Assembly (NCBI GenBank): GCA_009767595.1
Contig: VSDK01010190.1
Coordinates: 76,813 to 140,812 of the forward strand
From: Symbiodinium kawagutii
Lineage: Eukaryota > Sar > Dinophyceae > Suessiales > Symbiodiniaceae
Direction of reading: 5' to 3'
Length of the DNA: 64,000 nt
Every line of letters begins with the position of its first letter. Within the stretch, counting starts at the first letter, position 1. Below the pieces are notes generated by a model. The model worked only from the letters and a program-made list of their open reading frames with translations, made no database searches and was not told where the DNA came from. Below are positions 22,300 to 34,224 of the stretch, piece after piece. The position numbers were made by a program, and so were the translations under genes.

Positions 22300-23560
22300 G
22301 GTTGTTTGCTGTTTGCTTTCATTGGTTCAAAAGGATCAACCTGTAATTAGTGGTAATGTTGACCATAATCAACGAGTAGTCATGGGGAGCTGTTGAACGT
22401 TATGTTTATCGTTATGAACCATATGCCATATATGATAGACAAACTTACTGACCATAACGGGTAGCCATTGAGCAATTAACTGGTTGAAACTATGAACCAT
22501 TATTTGCAATATACCACCATGGATTCATGATAGGCAAAGAAACCTTCAAAGAACACAAGGACGCGGACAATCAAGGAGATATTATAGGGGGTGATCATGA
22601 GCCAACATTCACAAACATGGTTTAGCTGATAACGACCAACTGGAACATGGTTCATCCCCAACCAAGTTGAGCGCAGCCATGGGTTGCAATCACCACCGTG
22701 AGCTGAATAACCATTCATATTGTCACTAGCCATTTTGTCAACCATCAATCATCATGAACAATTTTTGAAAATCATTAGCCATAATTAGCCAGCTTGCGAA
22801 TCATCATTAGCCATCATCAAACAACTCTTGTACTATCATTTACGTATGGGTTTAAGTATGTTTGACGATTTTATCACTTAGTTTATCAACTAATTAGTTT
22901 ATTAACCAGCTTATTCATCATCATCATTCATCATGAACAAACCAACATTAATCAGCAATTGAACCATCAGCCACTAATCAACCAATCATGCGAACTGGTG
23001 GATTGATCATTGATTAACCATATCAACCATCAACGACCAGCTTATAAACCGCTTAAAGTTTGCAGCTATATTCTACTGTAAAAAGCCAGCTTGCAAGACT
23101 TCTTAACCATCGTCTAGTGATCGTTAGAAACGATCACCAACTATCATCTCTTAGCCGTAGAGAATTCTGAATCAGCTTATTCATAGCCCGTCAACTAGTT
23201 TCTAGTTTATTGACTATTTCAGTAACCAGCTGAATGATTAATCCATCAGTAACCAGCTGAAGCTTATAAAGTAGCTGAATGGTGAAGCAGCTGTATTATT
23301 GATAACAATAATTCAGGTAGTTGATCAACTAAACCAACATTACCAATTAATCATCATTAACCAACTTACTCGTCATCATTAGCCATCAGTTGATCAAGCA
23401 GCGCAACCAGCTACTGTAGTTAACCATGGTTTAAGGAGCAATTTCAAAACCATAAACCATCGTTAACCAATCACAAGCCATCATCAACCAGTGAAGTTCA
23501 AGATCTAAACCATTGAGCAGCTGGTGCAATCAGCAGTGTAACCATCTAAAGCATCTGCAT
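22300..23560. other. Exon-free intron stretch
   Basis: Mixed AACCATCA and TGGTTAAT words, dominated by the CA-rich orientation after about 22720, as expected for an intron 3' part. At least one exon may be missing here, because 22172 (phase 2) does not fit 23579 (phase 0). Confidence 0.45.
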
Positions 23561-23578
23561 TCTACACCCTGGTCCCAG

Positions 23579-23677
23579 GCCATGGGTCTGACCCTGGAGG
23601 GGGAAAGCTATGCGGGCAGCGGTCACTCCCTGCGTTACGAGGCGCCCTGCCATTGTGGCAGCGGTGAAGGATGGTCG
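23579..23677 (+). CDS. Exon
   Basis: GGTCCCAG acceptor and GGTCG/GTGAGT donor (near-ideal), 33 codons in phase 0. It reads AMGLTLEGESYAGSGHSLRY then EAPCHCGSGEGWS. Strong G/C third positions. The CHC pair may form a disulfide or metal site (inference). Confidence 0.85.
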
Positions 23678-23896
23678 GTGAGTTTCCATGGTGAAACTGC
23701 GGGTTGAATGGCGATTAAGCCTCGGTGGTTTAATGAGTTGGTTAATAAGCTGATTAATAAGCCGGGTAATGAGCTTGTTATGCATGATCAATGATGATTA
23801 ATGGTTGAATTGATGGATGGAAAAAAATTGAAGCGTCAATGCTGAAATATGAAATAATGGTCATCAATAATGGTCCATAAAAACTTGATGCTTCAG

Positions 23897-24012
23897 CGGG
23901 TTACTTCATGGACCCATCGCTCGACGGGGTCCCTCGAGGGCCTCACGGTGACGCTGAAGATCCACTACTTCGACACCTGGCCCTGGCACGGCGTGCTCAC
24001 GCGCGGGGCCCC
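23897..24012 (+). CDS. Exon, beta-strand-rich
   Basis: GCTTCAG acceptor and GGCCCC/GTGAAC donor, phase 0 to 2. It reads RVTSWTHRSTGSLEGLTVTL then KIHYFDTWPWHGVLTRGA. Almost every third position in the second half is G or C. The alternating pattern LTVTLKIHYF suggests beta structure. The intron before it is 219 bases. Confidence 0.9.
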
Positions 24013-24363
24013 GTGAACGCTTCGGGTGGCGTGTTGCCGGTGGGTGGGTGAGTTCCATGGGTGAAAGGGTGGAGTGAAGGGTTGGTTCAAAAGGCTGCTT
24101 AAGGATGGCACAATCGGTGGTTAAGCCGGTAGTTTCAGGGTGACTAAGCTGGTTTCATGATGATAAAGGTGGTGAACAAGCTGGTTAATGAATTTAGTTA
24201 AGCTGGTTTTAATGAAATTGCAAGTTGATGGTTGGTTTACGGTTCATGAAAATGTTGTTGATATGGTTGGTTCATGTTGGTGACTGGTTGGTTAATTGAT
24301 GGTGAAAGTACGAAATTTCCTTCAATGACGTAAGATGATGGTGTAAGTGCGGAACGACGATCA

Positions 24364-24517
24364 AGGATGATGATGATGATGATCATGATCATGATCATGA
24401 TGATCATGATGATCATGATGATCATGATGATCATGATGATCATGATGATCATGATGATCCTGATGATCATGATGATCATGATGATCATGATGATCATGAT
24501 GATCATGATGATCATGA
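24364..24517. repeat. Palindromic 9-bp satellite (GATGATCAT)
   Basis: About seventeen copies. The unit contains ATGATCAT, its own reverse complement, so the array is self-complementary. One copy is changed to GATGATCCT. Confidence 0.9.
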
Positions 24518-24968
24518 TTGTTTCTGTCATTCTGCAAGCATAGCATGCAATCAGATTTTGCATAGGCAGTGAGAGATGGTGGATTATAAGAGGACAGACG
24601 TGCTACGTATTTCGGTGGAAAATTGGCTGTTTCCTGGTCATGATTGGTCAAGAGTGTTTGGAACATGGGTATGGATCCATGAATCCATATCTCCCAAGAA
24701 TTGGATGTACACCAATTTCTGTTGCCGATTTGCATGCGTTACCACATTTACCTAATTGACCTGTTGATTTTCTGACAGTAATATTGATTCATCCAATAAG
24801 ATTGGTGATGCAGTCCTAGGGGTGCCATTTCTGAGCATTTCTATGGATGGGTACTCAAGCTGAGGAAATGAATAGCGTGATTGAATTCAATAAACGGAGT
24901 AAGCCAAGTGCAATATAGCGGAATTAGATTGATAAATGCTGAGTAACCTAGGCAAGATAAGTATATGA

Positions 24969-25211
24969 TTGAAAAAGGTAGCTGATCGCCTGGCGTTTTG
25001 GCAACGATACGAGCACGATAGTATCCCAAAAAAGCATCCCTTAGAACGAACATCAACAGGGGCGCCGTTTTTTCGGGACATAGCCAAGCCGAAACGCCTC
25101 ACACAAATTCATATTTCAAAAATACACCCATCTGCAGACCCATTCATGGGAAAACACTATTTGTTTTTTGCAATGTTTGTGGTGTATGGATATAGTAACA
25201 ACCATCACTAA
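24969..25211 (+). other. Open frame of uncertain status
   Basis: An 80-codon frame with KKVADRLAFWQRYEHDSIPK. Low G/C at third positions and open on the other strand too. Probably intronic chance. Confidence 0.2.
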
Positions 25212-25283
25212 CAGCCATCATGAACAGCCAACGGATATGATCAACAATCCTCAAGCATAGAACCAGCATACAACATATGGGCG

Positions 25284-25388
25284 TTTCTCAAAATAGGTAT
25301 ACGCAAAAAAATCAAAAAATGTTAGTGTACGATTAACAGTTATCATAAATAGATGATTTGGGGGGGTCCCTTATGACTTGAGAAATAA
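25284..25388. mobile_element. MITE-like family A element
   Basis: Ends TTTCTCAAAATAGG and GACTTGAGAAA, with an internal GATGATTTGGGGG word. Same layout as copies at 28973, 34225, 35162, 37097 and 60654. Confidence 0.55.
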
Positions 25389-25626
25389 CCATTTGTCATT
25401 ATGATTAACCATTACTTGCTACTAACCATTTTCAAAAATGATCACCCATCTTACTAAATCTAATATTTTGGTTATAAACACCCATATGACTTCTCATAAC
25501 CCTACGTTGGTTATAAACACCCATATCTTGAGAAACACCAATCATATTGGTTGTAAAACCAGCAGACAGCATCGCGCCATCAATAGCTTCCCTCCCAGCA
25601 CTGGAGCCACTTCGCAGCTGACGCAG

Positions 25627-25686
25627 GGATGAGAATGGCCGAACGAAGGTGGTCTACGTGTGCCCTACCAGGGTGTGCTCCACCAG
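25627..25686 (+). CDS. Exon
   Basis: Acceptor CTGACGCAG and donor TCCACCAG/GTTCTC, phase 2 to 2. It reads DENGRTKVVYVCPTRVCST. Nearly all third positions are G/C. It joins in phase both to 24012 and to 26138. The first bases (GGATGAGAA) match the start of the FN3 exon at 58106. Confidence 0.85.
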
Positions 25687-26137
25687 GTTCTCAACCATAG
25701 TATCCATAACCATGAGGATCAGCAGGGGATGTGTTGGGATACTTGCTTGTTTATTTTGCAGCTGATTCTAATGATTGGAAGGATTATGAATGATTGGATT
25801 CGTTTTGTTTATATCACATATGATGAGAATCACAATAGTTTACATGCATGTATCATCCTTATGTTAGAAATCATTATGTTTGATCATAGGCGATGCCGAC
25901 CCAGAGAGCGCCTATCATCCAACTGGCCGTGGCTCTACCATCATTTCTTGGAGCATACCAGCAGCGGAGAACCCATACACGTGCGGAAAAATGGTACCAT
26001 GACACAGCTTGGAGTAGAAGATTCACAACGGCTTGGTCAGAAAAGCGATTTGTTGGAAACCCGCCGATTTGTTTGCTGAAAGATTTCTTAACGTCCAAAA
26101 AAGGAAGTTGTGAAGGGAAGTTGGCAACGTCCACCAG

Positions 26138-26263
26138 AGATGTAGCAGTGCCTGAGCCCAAAAGTACTCAGAATCCGAGCGGCGTCAGGTATTCCCTGGT
26201 GCCTTTGAAGGACAACCCCTACAAGGCGGTGGTTCTCCGCAGTCATAATACGCAGGGCCTGAG
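26138..26263 (+). CDS. Exon
   Basis: Acceptor CGTCCACCAG, donor GCCTGAG/GTGACC, phase 2 to 2. It reads DVAVPEPKSTQNPSGVRYSL then VPLKDNPYKAVVLRSHNTQG. The frame is open far upstream (to 25893), but the acceptor chosen keeps the phase with the previous exon. An alternative acceptor is TACTCAG at 26165. Confidence 0.75.
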
Positions 26264-27118
26264 GTGACCACGTGCCAGGAACGGGGTCCAGCTGTCGCCA
26301 TGGTGGTACCATCCAGCGGTTTATAACCATCAGAGCTCTAGGGAGATATGAATTTCTATGCTTAGTGACCATGGTGAATTTCTATGCTTGATCATGAATA
26401 TGGTTGAAACGTGAACCATAGAATGGTTAATAAATGTTGATAATTAATAGCTGTTAACTATGGACAACAATGGTTGTTAATTGGAAAACCAACCAATTAT
26501 AGTGTACATGGACAAAATCATATTGGAACACTGCTCAGAAAAGCGATCTCCCAATGTACGAGATGGTAGTTGTACCATTTTATACCCTGCAACCAATGAT
26601 ACTGGTGGTTGAGAATTGATATCAATTACAAATAGTTGGTTCTAACACCAACTAGTAGATAACACCAACCAGTGATATACACCCATGAGTAACCAATGGT
26701 TGGTGTTGCCTACTGATACATGGCACCATAATTTCGATGTTTTTGACCATCCAACTACCTGGTCCTTGCAAGTTTGATCCACCTGGTTTTGCCCTTGATT
26801 CTCAACCACGGTTTTGCCATTAGGGCTCCATCCATCATTCAGATTTCTTGGCCTTAACCATCATGAATCATCCTGAACTAGTTGAACCATTGTGCCATCA
26901 ACCCTGCTTTACCGTTTTGAAGCAAAATACAAAACCATTATCCATCATGATAATCATGACAGTTACGATTGCCTATCATTTTCCTCGCTGAAGAACAGAG
27001 ACACCTGACCATCAATGAACCACCCTTTGGCACTATCAACCATTCTGAACCATTCTGAACCATCCTGGACCATCCGAAAAAAATTGACTTTGGCTCGTAA
27101 CTTGGAGAACTGCTTCAG

Positions 27119-27247
27119 GTGAGCGATTCCATCTATTCCAAATACCCGGACCAACGGATTTGGCGCGACATGCATGGCATCTACCTGTGCCCTGGCATGC
27201 TGGTGCTTGGAAAATGTTGGAAGGTGTCCAAACAACGAGGCTGCAAG
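27119..27247 (+). CDS. Exon, 43 codons
   Basis: Acceptor CTGCTTCAG and donor GCTGCAAG/GTAACC, phase 0 to 0. It reads VSDSIYSKYPDQRIWRDMHG, then IYLCPGMLVLGKCWKVSKQR, then GCK. An exon between 26263 (phase 2) and this one is probably missing from my list. Confidence 0.8.
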
Positions 27248-27489
27248 GTAACCATAGGACTGGCGAATTAAAAAATCACAGTGGTTAGTAATTAGAGACA
27301 ACCTATAGTGAGCTCGAGTGTTAGATGTGGTTAGGGACTTGTCACTATATAGTGAATTATCATAGTTAGATATGTGGCTAGTGACAACAAATAAGACTAT
27401 AGTGAGCTATGGAGGTTATAAAGTAACTATAGGGTTAACAAGTGTGAAGTGTAGTGGTTGATTGCTTCATTGGTTCATCGTTGGCCCAG

Positions 27490-27595
27490 GTTGCCAGTAT
27501 TTGGAAGGTCACTGAGGCCAGGTCTCAGTACCAAAAGCTTTATAAATCGGAAATCATCAACGATAAGCAAGGCAGGATGATCATGAGAACCGTTG
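27490..27595 (+). CDS. Exon
   Basis: Acceptor TTGGCCCAG, donor ACCGTTG/GTGAGT (near-ideal), phase 0 to 1. It reads VASIWKVTEARSQYQKLYKS then EIINDKQGRMIMRTV. Continues directly from 27247 in phase. Confidence 0.85.
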
Positions 27596-28065
27596 GTGAG
27601 TTTATGATTTTTGAACCCCCTAACCAGCATGAGTCATCTCCGACCATCACTTGGCAGCAATAACTACTAGCCATCATTGCTATTGTTAATCCAATCCACT
27701 GTTCAGGAATTTTGCAATCATGATTCAACCAGCTGCACCATCAACGAGAGAATCCTCATGGATAACCACTAAGATTCGTCATCATCAAGAACTGCCTTAG
27801 ATCAATAATCATTGCCCCCCACATCACAAGCTTGTTGTACTAGCAATGAATCGGTATCATAGCATTAACTGGTAGTACATCATCAGATCGCTCCTATATG
27901 AGCTCCACCTTTTTATGATACCACATGTGCACACATCAGTTGGTATCACGCATTGGTAAGCTCACCTGGTTGCACTGAACATTTCAATAGGTAAACCAGC
28001 TAGGATGGAATGCAACCACGGAAAACCGGGTTAGTGACTACCCGAGTGCAAAAAAGTGCAAGTAG

Positions 28066-28131
28066 AATTCAGTGATCGCAGATCGCATGTCCTGAGCGGA
28101 TCGATGAAGCTTGAGCTGCCATGGTTCTCAG
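28066..28131 (+). CDS. Exon
   Basis: Acceptor GCAAGTAG and donor TTCTCAG/GTCCGT, phase 1 to 1. It reads FSDRRSHVLSGSMKLELPWF. It fits both neighbours by phase. Confidence 0.65.
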
Positions 28132-28498
28132 GTCCGTCATGCCTGAGGCTGTTGCGCGGGCGGCACTCGATGGATGGAGTTCCAAATGATTAGTTCATGG
28201 TCGATGACGGTCAGTAAAGCATCACGAAGGATCCATCAACCAAGTTAAATGGTTGATTCATGATTAATTGAAGGAATGGTTGATCATCGATGAGTTGATC
28301 ACAAGCGATTCGTCGACCATCAGTAATGATGCTTAATGAACAATAAACACATCGGTCATTGATAGCCGTTTCTAAATTATGTAGACCATACCAACTAGAA
28401 GTAATTATTATCATCATGAATGATGTTTAACTAAGGTTTTGTATGTTTAGCATCCACCGGTTATATTGATTAATGGTTGATTGGCGCACCTTGCTCAG

Positions 28499-28572
28499 CC
28501 TTGCTAAGCTCCAAGCTGCGTCAGCATAGACGCCCATTGAAGTCATGCGAAAGCGACTCGCAAGATCGTCAC
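28499..28572 (+). CDS. Exon
   Basis: Acceptor CTTGCTCAG and donor CGTCAC/GTGGTT, phase 1 to 0. It reads LLSSKLRQHRRPLKSCESDS then QDRH. Two other frames are partly open, but only this one joins 28131 and 29537 in phase. Confidence 0.6.
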
Positions 28573-28972
28573 GTGGTTCACCGGCATGGTTTCAAGCCAC
28601 TAATGACTATGCCCCCATAGTGTTGGCACAGCCACCGCATTCATTAGCGGCTATTGCTGTAGCGGCTATTGCTGATCAAGGAACTGATGATTGGGCTGCT
28701 ATGCAGTTAGTGGCGATTAATTTTTAACTAGTGGGTGTAAATCATCAATAGTGGTTGATGGCCGCGGTTATAGCCCAACTACTTGGATTACAGGTGACAT
28801 TGCCTATCACTCAATGAATTCAATCACCATATAAGAGTGGTAGTCAAGAATCATAAGCGCAAACGCTTGTCAAGTAGTTGACCAACCTCTCGCAAGAGTA
28901 TTTCAGTGAATCGATGCACTGAATCGACCATGAACATCGACATCGTCGTGGTACTTCATCATGATGTGGGGG

Positions 28973-29068
28973 TTTCTCAAAATGGAGGACCCCCGAAAAT
29001 GGTCGGTCTAATACTATAAATGGTTAACAATGGATGATTTGGGGTTACCTCTATGGCTCCATATCTCG
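28973..29068. mobile_element. MITE-like family A element
   Basis: GTTTCTCAAAATGGAGGACC start, GGATGATTTGGGG internal word; the far terminus is diverged (CCATATCTCGG). Confidence 0.5.
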
Positions 29069-29536
29069 GTAGTGATATAATCAATTATTTAGCAAGTAAG
29101 TTACCTGCGGGATGACCAGCATTTACCACCGCTGAGTGCCTTCACCATTGTGAGCTGTGGTTGATCATCGTAAGGGTGGTGATTGACCGGTCACAACCGG
29201 CAGCACAGAACTGTGACGCTTACAACTATGGAGTGGTGATGAGCCGTCATTATTGTTGGTTATCAAGGATCCCTCCACTAAGCATCATTGTTGTTGATCA
29301 CCACTGTTGCTTATCAAAGTCAACAATGATTTTTGGAGATTGACCTTATTGCCACTTACTAACCATCACTAACCATCATTAAGCAGCACACTAATACATG
29401 AACCATTATCACCCAGCATTCACCATCATTAAGCATGATTACCCATCATAAATCCCGAACCATTGATAAGCATCACTAGCATCACCATGCGCTTGACCAA
29501 TGACCATGGCTGTGGCCGTGAACACCAACACACCAG

Positions 29537-29598
29537 GGCGAGTTGGGCATCTTCGATGCGCAGACATTGCTCCTCACGAAGCTTGGCACCGGGAATCA
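29537..29598 (+). CDS. Exon
   Basis: Acceptor CACACCAG, donor AATCA/GTAGGT, phase 0 to 2. It reads GELGIFDAQTLLLTKLGTGN. Strong codon bias. Preceded by about 200 bases of textbook CCATCATTAA-rich intron end (29345-29500). Confidence 0.8.
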
Positions 29599-29621
29599 GT
29601 AGGTGCTGTTAATTCAACATA

Positions 29622-29705
29622 GTGGGTCAATATAAACCAACCAATTTCATGGGGGATATTTAACCAACCAATCATAGGGAAAACAATGGTTGCTGATAGG
29701 GGAAC
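29622..29705. mobile_element. MITE-like family B element, reverse orientation
   Basis: Reads AACCAACCAATTTCATGGGG and AACCAACCAATCATAGGG, the complement of the family B core. Confidence 0.45.
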
Positions 29706-30378
29706 CAGGGGTACTGGGTTGTGACCCACTGCCATATCGGTGGTTGGTAGATTTGTATCATACATTTATTATGGTTGATGTCATATCACTATTTCAACCT
29801 AGTTACAGTTCATGATTATTCAGTTCTCACACACAATAAATCAATAGATTGTATGATGGTTACATGAATGCGTTACCATTTCAATCACGACGGTTGATCA
29901 ATGGTTGGTGAATTCATGGTTGATGATTGGGATAAGCCAGTCATGTTAGATCCGTATTGATAACTCCCACAAATCACCAGCTATTTAAGGTAAACTAGGG
30001 CTGGTTCATTCATGTGGATCTACCATTACTGAAATGAAACAGCTTCCAACATACGTACCAATAACACAAAAGCTAAATTGAAATGAATGGACCTGAATGG
30101 ACATGTTCAATCGAAAAGCATATTCTTATGGATATTGTATTTCAAGATATTGGAAGGAATCATTGCAAGTATTGATAGTATTATGGCAATGATTGAAAAC
30201 AGCACTGCTATCAATTTGAACCAGCTGGGTCATCACCACATGACTAACCATTACCAACCATCCAATCCAAAAAAATCGTGAATCCAAGCTACCTTTAGAT
30301 CATAACCACTACCATATCATGCCCAGCCATCTTCAAATCAGATTGATCCAAAAATCTCCGGGTCATCACCCCACTGAG

Positions 30379-30456
30379 GATCACCACCAGCTTGACGTTG
30401 TTGGCCATCGCTGCCACTCTGGTGCTGCTCTCAGGGCGGGTACCCAACGGAGCTGG
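30379..30456 (+). CDS. Exon with a transmembrane helix
   Basis: Acceptor CACTGAG (alternative CACCAG at 30390), donor GCTGG/GTCAGT, phase 2 to 2. It reads ITTSLTLLAIAATLVLLSGR then VPNGA. The first 17 residues form a clear membrane helix. Joins 29598 and 30679 by phase. Confidence 0.75.
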
Positions 30457-30678
30457 GTCAGTTTGGGTATGGTTAAGGAATGATCATGAATGTAAATGGT
30501 GCTTCTACTAGCCATCAATGGTTATGGTTAATGATCACGTAACGGTTTAATGGTTAACAATTCACTAGCAATCAATGTTGAGTCATGGTAAATGGCTAAG
30601 TGATCAACAGTTCTACTTAAGAATGGCTACTAGCCATAATCATCATGAAGCATCCTTAAGTATGGATCATTGTGCTAG

Positions 30679-30734
30679 GCAAAATCGCGACGCATTGACA
30701 CGGTTGGTGCTGACCAAGCTGTTTGACACGCTTG
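30679..30734 (+). CDS. Exon
   Basis: Acceptor GTGCTAG, donor CTTG/GTGTTT (phase 1) or GTTTG/GTGAAG (phase 2, 30741). It reads QNRDALTRLVLTKLFDTL, amphipathic, directly after the membrane helix of the preceding exon. Confidence 0.65.
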
Positions 30735-30870
30735 GTGTTTGGTGAAGGTTGACTAGTTGCGGTGAATCAAAACCGCTCAATAAGACTGGGAGATCCAGCT
30801 CTCAACAAATCATTCCCAGTTTCACCAGCTGAATAGCTAGTGATTTAACCATTTGGGCCGGTTGGGTCAG

Positions 30871-30958
30871 CTGGTGGATCTTCCATTCAGCAAGCAAAAC
30901 TGGGGCAGAACGCAGCTAAGATGGAGAAAACGAGCCACAGCAAGCATCAGATTTCCAG
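30871..30958 (+). CDS. Exon, polar loop
   Basis: Acceptor TTGGGTCAG and donor TTTCCAG/GTTTTG, phase 1 to 2. It reads GGSSIQQAKLGQNAAKMEKT then SHSKHQIS. Probably a soluble loop. Confidence 0.65.
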
Positions 30959-31262
30959 GTTTTGGCCATCAATTCGTCTCAGAGTTGGTTTGACCAATCA
31001 AGAATTAGTTAATTGACTGACATCTCCAGTCGGCTCAATATTAGTCATTGACCGGTGATCGTTTCTCAGTGTTTTTTCACACCGTGTTTGCAACAAGACC
31101 AGCAATATGAAGTGATAGATTATAGCAATCATTTCTCAGGATCCAACAAACACCCAACATGCTAATCCAACACCTACAAAGAAACAACTCGCGTCGGCAC
31201 TCCCCTAGCTGTAAACAAACGGTGCAGGTGTCAACAAGCTGAATGATGTTCGGCACCATTAG

Positions 31263-31303
31263 CAGTTCACAGATTTGCAACTCTGATGAATCCACCGAGC
31301 ATG
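31263..31303 (+). CDS. Small exon
   Basis: Acceptor CACCATTAG and donor GAGCATG/GTGAAG, phase 2 to 1. It reads SSQICNSDESTEH. The open frame continues past the donor (GEVLLSETKNVHHLTTSF), so a longer exon is possible. Confidence 0.6.
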
Positions 31304-31993
31304 GTGAAGTGCTCCTGTCGGAGACAAAGAATGTTCATCACCTGACTACCAGTTTTCTGGGGATAACTACGTAGCAGCTCTTGTTTACAGTGGCTTCATG
31401 AACCAACAAATCTCGCTTGTTGGTGGTTGTTGGTTTATGCTGAACCACAATTAACCACCATGAGACCATGAACCAATAGTTTGATAGGGTTAGATGAGCG
31501 ACGAATGATCATAGAGGATATTAAGCAACAAGTAGGTTGTGAACCAACCCAGAAGAGTTGGTTCATGAACACAATAGTCAGTTAAAAATTGTGTTGGCTC
31601 ACCATGTCGGTGCGAAATTAGCACCCACCATTCAAATCAACGAATCAGCCAACCACAAATCGAATGCTGATTCAATGTGAGTGATCCGATCACCCTTGAA
31701 TTGAACCATTTGGAATAATTTAACAGATTCATCAGCAAGTATGCATCAGCCAATTGTGAATTCATCAGACATCCATCAATTATATAGCTATATCCATCAA
31801 CGCATACATGGATAATCCATCAACATATTTGATTAGTGGTTTTAAACTTCTTTTAATTGTACCTAGTGACTATTCACACATGCTTGGTTGCCTCCTATAT
31901 TTTCTCAGGGATTATAACCACCAACCAGATACATTGGCTAATAGCTACAACGTCCACCGTTGAAGTCCCACCATGGATTGATCGTTCCAACAG

Positions 31994-32067
31994 TGGTCCC
32001 AAAACTCGGCGAGGTCAAATACATTGCGATGTCGCTCAGCTCATGTTGGGCGAGACTCAGCAGTCCG
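31994..32067 (+). CDS. Exon
   Basis: Acceptor TTCCAACAG, donor AGTCCG/GTGGTT, phase 1 to 0. It reads VPKLGEVKYIAMSLSSCWAR then LSSP. The following intron starts with a very pure GTGGTTGATGATG tract. Confidence 0.7.
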
Positions 32068-32330
32068 GTGGTTGATGATGAATGCTTGATGATCAATAGT
32101 GGGTAGTATTGGTGGTTAATAGTGGTTGATAGTGGTTGATGATGCTTAGTGCTTAATTGTTAATGGGTAGTAGTTCTTGATGGTGGCTGATAGTGGTTAG
32201 TGATGATTTATGGTGGTTTAATGGGTCTCAGTGGTCAATGGTTTAGTGACAATAGTTGTTTAATGTTTAAATGATGGTTAAGAATCGTGGTGATGGTAGA
32301 CAATGGTTGAGGCGAATGATCACTGGTGCT
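32068..32330. repeat. TGGTTGATGATG-rich intron start
   Basis: Dense degenerate repeats of GTGGTTGATAG / GATGGTTA words directly from the splice donor. A good example of the polar intron composition. Confidence 0.8.
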
Positions 32331-32752
32331 CTATGATTGTGTCAATACTTCTGACAGATTGACAGTTGACGTTGAATTTCTGTGGGATAATGATTCTAGT
32401 GAAGTGGTTCATGATGGTGAAACAATAAGCTGGCTAGTAGTGACGATTGACAAGCTGGTTGCTAGAGGCTAATTGTTCAGGTAATCATGAAAGGTCATGG
32501 GTTCAGAAGCCTGATAGTTGCAGTTGCCAGATGAGCATCAGCTGGTTACTCAGCTGATGCTTGGTCAATGGTTGATAGCTCCCGATGGCTGATTGAATGT
32601 TGATCGATGGCTCAGGAATCGTCACTTGCTGCTCGTTTACAATATGGATATCAGTGGTCAATAGTCAATAGTGATGATGATCATGACTGATACTTAGTGG
32701 TCGAGTCTCAACTCAGAAACTGCAATCATTTGCCATGCTCAGCAAAAATCAG

Positions 32753-32839
32753 TTCGATGAGCAGGGCCGGTCAGGGCCGGTCAGCATGCTGAACTGTAAG
32801 ACTGCGCCGCTGGACGACTCCCCAGAACGTGCTGGACAG
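32753..32839 (+). CDS. Exon, 29 codons
   Basis: Acceptor AAAATCAG and donor GGACAG/GTAGCA, phase 0 to 0. It reads FDEQGRSGPVSMLNCKTAPL then DDSPERAGQ. The GGCCGGTCAGGGCCGGTCAG word is an internal 10-base duplication. Confidence 0.75.
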
Positions 32840-33053
32840 GTAGCACCCGCCGGCTGGCTGTTGAAGCACTGACGATCGCCAGCATTGAATTGATACACAA
32901 CTAGTATGAATCCGGCTGGTGTTGATCACCTGCGGTTTGGATTCAACCAGTCCAAATTCACCAGGATGAATTATTCATAATACTGGGATAGCGGCTGAAT
33001 CTATGAAAACATGACCTTTTATCCATCGCTAGTAAATAGTTTACCATAACTAG

Positions 33054-33076
33054 TCTCTGGAAGCGCTGCTCGCCGA
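33054..33076 (+). CDS. Micro-exon candidate
   Basis: Acceptor CATAACTAG and donor CGCCGA/GTGAAT, 23 bases, phase 0 to 2, reading SLEALLA. It links 32839 and 33403 in phase. Very short, so only moderate support. Confidence 0.45.
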
Positions 33077-33310
33077 GTGAATCCGCAAGATGAAGTTGTT
33101 CAGTATTGCTTATTCGAATAAGTATTCACTAGAATCTCCAGGTAAATCATGACTGTGAGTGGTTATCGTTGCTCATCATCATCCACTCTGAAAACTGCAG
33201 CAACAACGGTTTCAAAGTGATAAGATAAGCATTTTAAGCTCTTACACCACTACGACCATTTCATTCGCACTTGCCATAATAACCTCCATTGCCCATTGTG
33301 AATGATTACT

Positions 33311-33350
33311 ATTCGCAACAACAGCAACAACAACAACAACAACAACGAGA
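33311..33350. repeat. (AAC)n microsatellite
   Basis: AACAACAGC then AAC triplets, upstream of the exon at 33403. Confidence 0.9.
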
Positions 33351-33402
33351 ACAATGAGAACTTCACCCCCACGTGTTGTCCACGACTTGTGAATAGCTTC
33401 AG

Positions 33403-33478
33403 CGGCCGGGTTCTGCCACGCCCAGCGAAGAGGTATTTCTTGAAGCAGAGGAACTACTACAAGGCACCGCGAGCCTCG
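33403..33478 (+). CDS. Exon, basic
   Basis: Acceptor AGCTTCAG and donor GCCTCG/GTCAAC, phase 2 to 0. It reads GRVLPRPAKRYFLKQRNYYK then APRAS. Basic and aromatic, as expected next to a membrane. The frame stays open past the donor. Confidence 0.7.
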
Positions 33479-33577
33479 GTCAACTCACAACGGTTGCGCC
33501 ATTTCCAACTGTACATGGCGTCATTTTCATCAACACATGATACCAAGAAAATCACATAGCCAGGTGATGCTTCGTAG

Positions 33578-33636
33578 GACGAGCTGACAATGCTTGATAT
33601 CCTTTGGGATCCAGTCGGCTCAATCATTACCAGGAG
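33578..33636 (+). CDS. Exon
   Basis: Acceptor CTTCGTAG and donor CAGGAG/GTTAAC, phase 0 to 2. It reads DELTMLDILWDPVGSIITR. The intron before it would be only 99 bases. Confidence 0.7.
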
Positions 33637-33866
33637 GTTAACGCCCGCGCTTTGTCGACTTGATTCGACTCGCACACATGTGTTTATATGTATTCATTGA
33701 TTTTCATGTTTTTATGTTGGAAATGCATATGTATGTATATGTATATATACATGCATGTAAATCATGAATGCATGTGTGTGTGTGTGTTTGGTCGCATATC
33801 TCTTGATGACAATTTCTTTTGTTTCTGCATTTGCACTCATCATGCATCGTCATTATTCTGCACAAG

Positions 33867-33960
33867 TCGAAAGAGGTCTTGGAGAAAAATTGTTCGCCCT
33901 GAAACGGATATGCATCTCTCATTGATCCTTACTTTACCTGATGGACTCACCCAGATCATT
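33867..33960 (+). CDS. Exon
   Basis: Acceptor GCACAAG; phase 2 in. It reads RKRSWRKIVRPETDMHLSLI then LTLPDGLTQII. Donor ATT/GTTGGT (phase 0), with alternatives GTTG/GTTCAA (33964) and GAGTCA/GTGTAC (34005). Confidence 0.65.
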
Positions 33961-34224
33961 GTTGGTTCAAAGGAATTCTCTCAGCATACTTGGATGTTTG
34001 AGTCAGTGTACCACCATTGATGGACATGACCATAGTTGACCGCAGAGCGACGTTCAATATATCTACTTATGAAGCCACCCATGGAGGTGACATTCACCAG
34101 TAAAAGAGTTGGCTGATGAATCTGCCTGAGGAATCACCAAGACAGCACTTGTTGGCAAAAATGGGCCATGGATCAAGTTTCGATCAAGTTATTTGGATGT
34201 ACAACTTATCACCCTATCATTTGG

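Noticed and set aside
24364..24735. Ile/Met and Asp/His-rich reverse frames
   Set aside because: Artefacts of the GATGATCAT satellite.
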